DNA from: an uncultured Collinsella sp.
GTDB taxonomy: Bacteria; Actinomycetota; Coriobacteriia; Coriobacteriales; Coriobacteriaceae
Direction: 5' to 3'
Assembly: GCA_900548075.1 (NCBI GenBank)
Contig: URJD01000015.1
Location: 1-19,731, forward strand
Length of the DNA stretch: 19,731 bases
Part shown: positions 13,852-19,731 of the stretch, one piece after another
Position numbering within the stretch: position 1 is the stretch's first letter
Layout: every line of letters starts with the position of its first letter
The notes under the pieces: generated by a model
Databases searched by the model: none
The model's input: only the letters and a program-made list of their open reading frames with translations
Told to the model about the DNA's origin: nothing
Program-made: the position numbers and the translations under genes

Positions 13852-16548
13852 ATGGAAGAGATGCCCAAGAACTACGATCCGTCGACCAACGAGCCGGCGA
13901 TCCTGCAGAAGTGGCTCGACGGCGGCTACTACAAGCGCCGCGAGGGCGTGGGCGACTGCACCGTCACCATTCCGCCTCCCAACGTTACCGGCAAGCTCCA
14001 CATGGGCCATGCCACCGACGACTCCATCCAGGACGCTATCATCCGTATGGCCCGCATGCGCGGCAAGTCCACGCGCTGGGTGCTCGGCACCGACCACGCC
14101 GGTATCGCCACGCAGACCAAGGTCGACAAGAAGCTCAAGAGCGAGGGCATCAGCCGCCTGGAGATCGGTCGCGACAAGTTTGTCGACGCTTGCTGGGATT
14201 GGACCCACGAGTACGGCGGCATCATTGTCGAGCAGATCAAGCGCATGGGCTGCTCCGTCGACTTCGACAACGAGCGCTTCACCATGGACGAGGACTACGC
14301 CCAGGCCGTACGTAAGGTCTTCTGCGACTGGTATCACGACGGCCTGATCTACCGTGGCAAGCGCATCGTCAACTGGTGCCCCAACTGCACCACCGCCATC
14401 TCGGACGACGAGGCCGAGTACAAGGACGAGAAGGGCCACCTGTGGCACCTGCGCTACCCGCTGACCGAGCCGGTCAACGGCCAGGACTACATCGTCGTCG
14501 CCACCACGCGCCCTGAGACCATGCTCGGCGACACGGGCGTTGCCGTCTCCCCGAAGGACCCCGAGAAGGCCGCCTTCGTGGGCAAGACCGTCAAGCTCCC
14601 CATCGTCGACCGCGAGATCCCCATCTTTGAGGATTGGCATGTCGACGCCAACTTCGGCTCCGGCTTCGTTAAGGTCACCCCGGCCCACGACCCCAACGAC
14701 TACGCCATGGGTCAGGCCCACGACCTGCCGCAGATCAACATCTTCGACGAGCACGCGGTGGTCGTCGAGGGCTATGGCGAATTTACCGGCATGACCCGCG
14801 AGGAGTGCCGCGAGGCCGTCATCAAGTGGTTCGACGAGCACGGCCTGCTCGACCACGTCGAGGAGCACGATCACTCCGTCATGCACTGCTATCGTTGCGA
14901 CGCCGCTCTGGAGCCGTGGCTGTCCGAGCAGTGGTTTGTGGCCGTCGACAAGCTCAAGGGGCCGGCGCTCGACGCCGTCAACTCCGGCAAGGTCACCTTC
15001 CACCCCGCGCGCTGGACGCAGACCTACACCACTTGGATGGGGAATCTTAAGGACTGGTGCATCAGCCGCCAGCTGTGGTGGGGCCACCGCATCCCCGTGT
15101 TCTACTGCGAGGACTGCGGCTGGGAGGACGCCCTGACCGAGGACACCGATGTGTGCCCCAAGTGCGGCGGCCATCACGTGCATCAGGACGAGAACGTGCT
15201 GGACACCTGGTTCAGCTCGCAGCTGTGGACCTTCGCCACGCAGGGCTGGCCGCAAAAGCCGGAGCTGCTCGAGGGTCATCACCCCACCACGGCGCTCGTC
15301 ACCGCGCGCGACATCATCGCGCTGTGGGTCGCCCGCATGGTTATGAGCTCGCTGTACTTCTTGGATGAGGTGCCGTTTAAGGACGTCGTCATCTACCCGA
15401 CGATTCTGGCCAAGGACGGCAGCCGCATGTCCAAGTCCAAGGGCAACGGCGTTGATCCCATGGACCTCATTGGCATGTACGGCGCCGATGCCATGCGCTT
15501 CAACCTGCTCACGCTGTGCACCAACAACCAGGACGTCAAGTTTGACGCGAACATCGACAAGAAGACCAAGAAGCTCATCGACAGCCCGCGCACCGAGCAG
15601 GCCAAGTCGTTCGTCACCAAGATCTGGAACGCCAGCCGCTTCCTGCTTATGAACATGGAGGGCTACACGCCCGGCGAGCCCGTCGTGGAGACGCCGGCCG
15701 ACGCCTGGATGTTCAGCCGTCTTGCCAAGGCCGTCAAGATGGTCACCGAGGGCATCGAGAACTATACCTTTGGCGACATGGCCCGCGGCGTGCAGCAGTT
15801 CTTCTGGAATGAGGTCTGCGACTGGTACGTCGAGGTCACCAAGGCCCGCCTGAAGGGCGAGGGCCGTCTGCAGGCGCAGCGCAACCTGATCTTTGTGCTC
15901 GATACCTCCATTCGCCTGATGCACCCGCTCATGCCGTTTGTCACCGAGGAGATCTGGGACAACATGCCGGCGAGCGTGCTCGACCTGGACGCCGAGGGCA
16001 ACGTGGATCGCGCCGAGGCACTCATGATCGCCAAGTGGCCCGAGCCCGCCGACTACGCCAAGTTTGTTGACGAGGACGCCGAGCGCGCGTTTGAGCTGTG
16101 CCGTGCCGTGGTGTCTGCTGCCCGCGCCACCCGTTCGCGTTATCGCTTGAGCCCCAAGGCCGAGCTCGACGTGGTCGTGCGCGCCGGTGCCGAGGACATC
16201 GAGAAGCTCGAGAGCCTGCGCTCGACCATCGAGCCGCTGGCAAACACTGCCTCGCTGGTCATGGGTACCGACGTCGAGAAGCCGGCCGCGAGCATCGCCG
16301 TGGTCGATAGCGGCGTCGAGGTCTTTGTGGTGCTCGAGGGCAAGGTTGATCTTTCGGCCGAGAAGGCACGCCTGGAGAAGGAGATTGCCGCGGCCCAGAA
16401 GGAACTCGCCGGTTGCGAGAAGACCCTTGCCAACGAGGGCTTTGTGGCTAAGGCCGCGCCTGCGGTGGTCCAGAAGAAGAGGGACCGTGCAGCTGAGCTC
16501 AAGGAGATCCTGGCGGCGCTGAACTCGCAGGTTGCTGACTTCTCGTAG
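13852..16548 (+). CDS. valS: Valyl-tRNA synthetase
   Basis: ValS is the class I synthetase charging tRNA-Val. The 898-residue product has PPPNVTGKLHMGHA (41-54) with the HIGH motif as HMGH (50-53), the editing-domain motif TTRPETMLGDT (218-228) that removes misactivated threonine, and the KMSKS loop as RMSKS (525-529). A Cys4 cluster, C419, C422, C435, C438, probably binds a structural zinc. A C-terminal coiled coil (about 830-890, rich in lysine, glutamate and alanine) binds tRNA as in other ValRS. GGGAGAG lies 5 bases before ATG 13852; ATG 13861 is a possible alternative. The gene stands alone, flanked by two inverted copies of a structured element. No T-box motif is present in its leader. 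Confidence 0.97.
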   Translation: MEEMPKNYDPSTNEPAILQKWLDGGYYKRREGVGDCTVTIPPPNVTGKLHMGHATDDSIQDAIIRMARMRGKSTRWVLGTDHAGIATQTKVDKKLKSEGISRLEIGRDKFVDACWDWTHEYGGIIVEQIKRMGCSVDFDNERFTMDEDYAQAVRKVFCDWYHDGLIYRGKRIVNWCPNCTTAISDDEAEYKDEKGHLWHLRYPLTEPVNGQDYIVVATTRPETMLGDTGVAVSPKDPEKAAFVGKTVKLPIVDREIPIFEDWHVDANFGSGFVKVTPAHDPNDYAMGQAHDLPQINIFDEHAVVVEGYGEFTGMTREECREAVIKWFDEHGLLDHVEEHDHSVMHCYRCDAALEPWLSEQWFVAVDKLKGPALDAVNSGKVTFHPARWTQTYTTWMGNLKDWCISRQLWWGHRIPVFYCEDCGWEDALTEDTDVCPKCGGHHVHQDENVLDTWFSSQLWTFATQGWPQKPELLEGHHPTTALVTARDIIALWVARMVMSSLYFLDEVPFKDVVIYPTILAKDGSRMSKSKGNGVDPMDLIGMYGADAMRFNLLTLCTNNQDVKFDANIDKKTKKLIDSPRTEQAKSFVTKIWNASRFLLMNMEGYTPGEPVVETPADAWMFSRLAKAVKMVTEGIENYTFGDMARGVQQFFWNEVCDWYVEVTKARLKGEGRLQAQRNLIFVLDTSIRLMHPLMPFVTEEIWDNMPASVLDLDAEGNVDRAEALMIAKWPEPADYAKFVDEDAERAFELCRAVVSAARATRSRYRLSPKAELDVVVRAGAEDIEKLESLRSTIEPLANTASLVMGTDVEKPAASIAVVDSGVEVFVVLEGKVDLSAEKARLEKEIAAAQKELAGCEKTLANEGFVAKAAPAVVQKKRDRAAELKEILAALNSQVADFS

Positions 16549-16558
16549 GCGGTACTGG

Positions 16559-16675
16559 GGGACGCGGTTTGGGGCTTTGCTCGCTACTGCGGACAGTCCT
16601 GCTCGCACGAAGGCCACATTAAGTGGCCTTCGGCTCGTGCGGAACTTGTATCGAGCAAAGCCCCAAACCGCTCCC
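16559..16675 (-). repeat. Structured palindromic element, copy 2 (after valS)
   Basis: Outer arms 16564-16583 and 16652-16671 are perfectly complementary over 20 bp; with C16563 bulged, GGGA/TCCC extends the stem by 4. The inner hairpin is GCACG (16605-16609), AAGGCCAC (16610-16617), loop ATTAA, GTGGCCTT (16623-16630), bulge CGGCT (16631-16635), CGTGC (16636-16640). Read on the - strand the core is TTCCGCACGAGCCGAAG, as in copy 1. It starts 11 bases after the valS stop. Confidence 0.8.
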
Positions 16676-16769
16676 ATAGCGGTTACGGGGGCGTTCGCTG
16701 CCTGGTAGGGCCACTTGGTTGTGACCTTGATCTCGCTGCAAAGCGGTGTTTGGCTGATATTTTGAATGG

Positions 16770-16801
16770 GAGGGGCTCGTTGCTGATTCGGGCCTCTTTT
16801 T
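16770..16801 (+). terminator. Probable intrinsic terminator upstream of folC
   Basis: GAGG (16770-16773) pairs with CCTC (16793-16796), and after a GG bulge CTCG (16776-16779) pairs with CGGG (16789-16792), followed by TTTTT. It ends directly before the start region of folC, so it could end valS transcripts or attenuate folC. Confidence 0.55.
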
Positions 16802-16822
16802 ATGTTGAGGGGACTTTGGGTT

Positions 16823-18166
16823 ATGGCTAAGCGTTCTGGGTCGTATTCTGTGCCGTTCTCGTTTGAGTTGCTTTCGTTTGATGAGGCTGTGGGGCTTGCT
16901 GCTGATACGGGGCGGATTTCTGGGGATGCTGGTCCTCTGCTTGAGACGGTTGTCGATATGCTCGATGAGCTGGGGCGTCCGGATGAGTATTTTGATTGCA
17001 TTCAGGTTGCCGGTACCAATGGCAAGACTTCGACCACGCGTTTTTCGGCTGCTATCCTTCGCGGCGAGGGGCTCAAGACCGCGCTGTATACGTCGCCGCA
17101 GCTGGTGCGCTATCCCGAGCGCATGGAGGTCGATGGGTGCGTTGTGAGCGACGAGGCGTTTGCCCGTGGCGTTTCGGCAGCTGTCGAGGCGGGGCGCCGC
17201 GTGAATGCGCACCGTGTGGCGGCGGGGGAGCGCGCTTATACCATCACGCCGTTTGACCTGCTGACGGCTGCCGCACTTGTAGTGTTTGCCGAGGCCGCGG
17301 TGGATGTTGCCGTACTAGAGGTCGGCATGGGCGGTCGTTGGGACGCCACGAGTGCGACCGATCCCGTCGCCGTTGCCATTACGGGCATTGGGCTCGATCA
17401 CACGCGCATCCTGGGCGACACGCTTGAGGCCATTGCGGGTGAGAAGGCGGCGGTTATCAAGCCCGGACGCCTGGTTGTGCTGGGCGAGGGCACGCATGAG
17501 GCGAGCGTTCAGCGCGTGATGGATGCCCGTTGTCGAGAGTGCGGCATTGTGCCGCTCGTGGTGAGTCATGCCACGACTAAGGTGCCGGCGCATGTGGGCG
17601 ACACGGTTGAGTTTAGCTGCACCACGCCGCGTGCGATCTATACGTCGAGCATGGTCAAGCCGGCGTATCAGCCGCAGAATGCCGCGTGCGCGATTATGCT
17701 TTGCGAGGGGTATCTGGGTCGCGAGCTCGACCACGATGCGCTCGACGCCTCGCTTATGGGTTGCCCCACGCCGGGTCGTTTTGATGTGCTGGGGACCGAT
17801 CCGCTCAAGCTGATCGATGCCTGCCACAACCCCCAGAGCTGCGAGAACTTTGTAGGCGCGCTGGATGAGATCGATCCGTGCGTGGAGAATCGCCCCACGC
17901 TGCTATGCGCCGCGCTGGCAGACAAGGACGTGGCGGGCATCGTCGACGTCCTGATTCCCGCCTTTCCGCGCGTAGTCGTGACCCAGACCGATTCCGACCG
18001 CGCCCTGCCGGCTGAGGAGCTCGCTGCCCTCGTTGATGCCGATAAGCTCGTGGGCGTATACCCGAGCGTGTCCGAGGCCCTCGCTGCCTTTGATGCCGCG
18101 GGCGAGTCCTTCGTAGCAGCCGGCACTATCACCCTAGCCGGCGAAGTAGCCGGCCTGCTGCGCTAA
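16823..18166 (+). CDS. folC: Folylpolyglutamate synthase / dihydrofolate synthase
   Basis: FolC adds glutamates to folates and, when bifunctional, makes dihydrofolate from dihydropteroate. The 447-residue protein has the Mur-ligase-family P-loop AGTNGKTST (63-71), LEVGMGGRWDAT (165-176), LDHT (191-194) and GEKAAVIKPG (206-215), the segment holding the expected carbamylated lysine, then a C-terminal domain with CHNPQS. Length is normal for the family. ATG 16823 is chosen because GAGGGGA (16807-16813) lies 9 bases upstream; an ATG at 16802 lies next to the T-run of a terminator. Whether it is bifunctional cannot be decided here. The first 60 or so codons use T- and G-ending codons (GCT, TCT, GGG, GAT) more than the remainder. 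Confidence 0.94.
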   Translation: MAKRSGSYSVPFSFELLSFDEAVGLAADTGRISGDAGPLLETVVDMLDELGRPDEYFDCIQVAGTNGKTSTTRFSAAILRGEGLKTALYTSPQLVRYPERMEVDGCVVSDEAFARGVSAAVEAGRRVNAHRVAAGERAYTITPFDLLTAAALVVFAEAAVDVAVLEVGMGGRWDATSATDPVAVAITGIGLDHTRILGDTLEAIAGEKAAVIKPGRLVVLGEGTHEASVQRVMDARCRECGIVPLVVSHATTKVPAHVGDTVEFSCTTPRAIYTSSMVKPAYQPQNAACAIMLCEGYLGRELDHDALDASLMGCPTPGRFDVLGTDPLKLIDACHNPQSCENFVGALDEIDPCVENRPTLLCAALADKDVAGIVDVLIPAFPRVVVTQTDSDRALPAEELAALVDADKLVGVYPSVSEALAAFDAAGESFVAAGTITLAGEVAGLLR

Positions 18167-18167
18167 T

Positions 18168-18279
18168 CCCGTCCCCTCATTAGTTGCGGTGAAATGCGGA
18201 CTGTTTTACAAGCCAGAAGCCTCAAACAGTCCGTATATCACCGCAACTCAAAAGCAGCCAATTTGGGACGGGCTTTTTA
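18168..18279 (+). repeat. Branched palindromic element after folC, possible terminator
   Basis: CCCGTCCC (18168-18175) can pair with GGGACGGG (18265-18272), which runs into CTTTTTAG. Inside is a long hairpin: AGTTGCGGTGA (18182-18192) with TCACCGCAACT (18238-18248), an internal loop AATG/TATA, then CGGACTGTTT (18197-18206) with AAACAGTCCG (18224-18233) and a 17-base loop. It starts two bases after the folC stop and could end its transcript. The AATTTGGGACGGG part (18260-18272) recurs in variant form at 19659. Confidence 0.65.
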
Positions 18280-18307
18280 GTTGCCCTGTGCCCCGAGTTG
18301 ACTCGCT

Positions 18308-18469
18308 TGCCACGAAATGGGCCTATCTACTACGTTTTGGCGACTACCCTCGACCAGACGGAAAATCGTGAAATCAAAACCGCAGGTAGACGGCTTGCTG
18401 GTTTTCAAAAAAGACCCGCATGGTCGACCCATGCGGGTTAAACGTAGTAGATGGCTCGTTTTCGTGGCA
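18308..18469. repeat. 162-bp element with long stem and two internal hairpins
   Basis: Outer stem in three blocks: TGCCACGAAA/TTTCGTGGCA (18308-18317 with 18460-18469), GGGCC/GGCTC (18319-18323 with 18453-18457, one G-T pair) and ATCTACTACGTTT/AAACGTAGTAGAT (18325-18337 with 18440-18452), about 28 bp. Inside are AAAACCGCA/TGC-T-GGTTTT (18376-18384 with 18396-18405) and a perfect ACCCGCATGG/CCATGCGGGT (18414-18423 with 18429-18438). No open frame with coding character covers it. It may be an RNA gene or a mobile palindrome; the strand is not known. Confidence 0.7.
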
Positions 18470-18484
18470 CTGCGTTAACGGGAT

Positions 18485-18511
18485 GTGACAAAGAGACTGT
18501 CCCTTTGTCAC
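18485..18511. terminator. Palindrome between convergent genes, possible two-way terminator
   Basis: GTGACAAAG (18485-18493) pairs with CTTTGTCAC (18503-18511), 9 bp, loop AGACTGTCC. It lies 5 bases from the end of the - strand peptidase gene. The stem has short A and T runs but there is no strong T-tract beyond it, so termination is uncertain. CTGTCCC (18497-18503) links it to the palindromes at 4234 and 13563. Confidence 0.45.
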
Positions 18512-18516
18512 GTTGG

Positions 18517-19605
18517 CTAGTCTAGACGGACCGGATCGTGGGGGTAGGCGTTGAGAATCTCGACGCCGTTCTCGGTCACCAGGGCCAGGTCCTCAATGCG
18601 GACACCGGTGCGGCCGGGGAGGTAGATGCCCGGTTCGATGGAGAATGTCATGCCTGGCTCTACGACTTGTTCGTTGACGAGCGAGACGTCGCCCGGCTCG
18701 TGGTCCTGCAGGCCGATCGAGTGACCCAGGCGATGCGTAAAGTACTGCCCATAGCCCGCATCCTCAATCACGTCGCGCGCGGCGCGGTCCAGGTCACACA
18801 TGCGCACGCCCGGTGCGATGAGTGCTTCGGCGGCCTCGTTGGCGCGGCGCACGATATCGTAGATGCGCGCCGTCTCCTCGTCCGGCTCGCCCCAAAAGAA
18901 CGTGCGCGTCATGTCCGAACAGTAGTTGCAGCGGCGTCCGCCAATGTCGAACAGCACCACGTCGCCGCGCTTGAGCACGGTGTCGTCGGGCTCGTGGTGC
19001 GGATCGCCGGCGTTGGCGCCAAAGCTCACGATTGGCGGAAAGCTAAAGCCCTCGCAGCCGTGCTTGCGATACAGGCCGAGCATCTGGTCGGCAATTTCGC
19101 GTTCCGTCACGCCCTCGTGGACGAGCTTGGTGACATCGGCCATCACGGCGTCGTTAGCGGCCGAGGACGCGCGCATAAGCTCCTGCTCGGCGGCATCCTT
19201 GTGGGTGCGCGCGGCGGTGACGGCAAAGTCGCCTAGGAAAAACTCGCTGGCGGCATGACGTTCCATGAGCGGCATCAAAAAGCCTGAGCGCATGACGGTG
19301 TCGATGCCGAGCGGCTTGGTCGGATCGACCTCGCGAGCGATGGCGTCGGCCACGATATCGGTATCGGTGTGGTAGGCAACGCGGGCATTGTCGTACTCGG
19401 GCAGCTGATGCAGCGCGTTAACCAAGATCACCGGCTCGGCACCACGCGCGAGCAGCACGCCGCAAAAACGCTCGAACATATCGGCATAAAAGCCGGTCAG
19501 GTAATAAATCGACCACGGGTCGTTTACGAGCAGCTGTGCGCCGGGGTGGTGAGCCTCGAGCGCATCGAGCACGCGCGCCACACGCTGGTCATCGACATGT
19601 GCCAT
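18517..19605 (-). CDS. M24 family metallopeptidase (Xaa-Pro aminopeptidase / prolidase type)
   Basis: This 362-residue protein has the pita-bread fold of proline-specific peptidases that release residues preceding proline. The five dinuclear metal ligands are in place: D220 and D231 (LFDIGGRRCNYCSDMTRTF), H295 (HRLGHSIG), E324 (SIEPGIYLPG) and E338 (RIEDLALV). The N-terminal creatinase-like domain includes LVNDPWSIYYLTGFYADM (26-43). There is no signal peptide, so it acts in the cytoplasm, probably on imported peptides. The ATG at 19603-19605 (- strand) is preceded by AAAGGA. It converges on folC, with palindromes between them. Aminopeptidase or dipeptidase activity cannot be separated by sequence reading, so no gene symbol is given. 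Confidence 0.9.
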   Translation of the reverse strand: MAHVDDQRVARVLDALEAHHPGAQLLVNDPWSIYYLTGFYADMFERFCGVLLARGAEPVILVNALHQLPEYDNARVAYHTDTDIVADAIAREVDPTKPLGIDTVMRSGFLMPLMERHAASEFFLGDFAVTAARTHKDAAEQELMRASSAANDAVMADVTKLVHEGVTEREIADQMLGLYRKHGCEGFSFPPIVSFGANAGDPHHEPDDTVLKRGDVVLFDIGGRRCNYCSDMTRTFFWGEPDEETARIYDIVRRANEAAEALIAPGVRMCDLDRAARDVIEDAGYGQYFTHRLGHSIGLQDHEPGDVSLVNEQVVEPGMTFSIEPGIYLPGRTGVRIEDLALVTENGVEILNAYPHDPVRLD

Positions 19606-19632
19606 ACATCGTCCTTTCGCTAGGGTGCCACC

Positions 19633-19660
19633 ATGGTATCCCCAATGCCAGGGTAGTCAA
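19633..19660 (-). promoter_or_regulatory. Promoter of the M24 peptidase gene
   Basis: On the - strand TTGACT (19655-19660) matches the -35 consensus at five of six bases, and TACCAT (19633-19638) lies 16 bases downstream as -10. Transcription would start near 19626, giving a leader of about 20 bases. The -35 box borders the AATTTGCGACGGGG repeat. Confidence 0.6.
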
Positions 19661-19731
19661 TTTGCGACGGGGTTATTTTAGCTGCGTCCAACATGCGGAA
19701 TGATTTTTCTGGGACGGGGATGAAATAATCA
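19659..19731. repeat. Variant copy of the AATTTG-GACGGG intergenic repeat
   Basis: AATTTGCGACGGGG (19659-19672) followed by TTATTTTAGCTGC resembles AATTTGGGACGGG then CTTTTTAGTTGC at 18260-18284. A second GGGACGGGG follows at 19712-19720. The element runs off the window, so its full shape is not visible. Confidence 0.45.

Noticed and set aside
16681..16822. Folate (THF) riboswitch upstream of folC
   Set aside because: No THF riboswitch consensus or matching fold could be recognised; only a terminator-like hairpin is visible.
13588..17001. Very long open frame on the - strand opposite valS
   Set aside because: It is antisense to valS across its whole length, runs through the palindromes on both sides and shows no protein motif; long open antisense frames are expected with GC3-rich codons. 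The same applies to long frames opposite gdhA, tig and clpX.
18308..18469. Retron msr-msd RNA
   Set aside because: Stem and branched interior are suggestive, but no reverse transcriptase gene is near; the neighbours are folC and a peptidase.
4228..19731. CRISPR array or IS element
   Set aside because: The repeats are few, palindromic and unevenly spaced, with no spacer pattern, cas genes or transposase.

Overview
The window looks like chromosomal DNA of a GC-rich anaerobic actinobacterium of the class Coriobacteriia, most probably a Collinsella-like gut organism. This assignment is inference from high GC and strongly GC3-biased codons, the style of the proteins, the gene order and the kind of intergenic palindromes. 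No database was searched. No prophage, insertion sequence, CRISPR array or transposase gene is visible. Almost every gene is a recognisable housekeeping or metabolic gene on the + strand; only the last one is on the - strand.

Region 1 (1-4227) is a selenium and molybdenum block: the 3' part of selA, selB overlapping it by ATGA, a clear selenocysteine tRNA gene (selC, 2933-3029) with its own promoter, mobA, and a small DUF3343-type putative Se/S carrier with an unusual cysteine-rich N-terminus. Together these charge tRNA-Sec, deliver it to the ribosome and finish the molybdenum cofactor, the combination needed for selenocysteine- and molybdopterin-dependent enzymes such as formate dehydrogenase (not in the window).

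Region 2 (4228-9762) holds gdhA, behind a leader with a GC-rich hairpin, and a two-gene molybdenum hydroxylase operon: an FAD subunit overlapping by one base a fused 2Fe-2S/molybdopterin catalytic subunit. Each unit ends in a good intrinsic terminator.

Region 3 (9763-13554) holds tRNA-Leu(UAG) and the conserved tig-clpP-clpX protein quality-control cluster, ending in a strong hairpin.

Region 4 (13555-19731) holds valS, folC and, convergent to them, an M24 metallopeptidase. The gaps here are full of elaborate palindromes. Two elements flank valS in opposite orientation. They share a nearly identical core, carry compensatory base-pair changes, and have quite different but self-complementary outer arms of 20-25 bp. 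A long stem with two internal hairpins lies between folC and the peptidase. These structured elements are the least explained part of the window and the best candidates for something undescribed.
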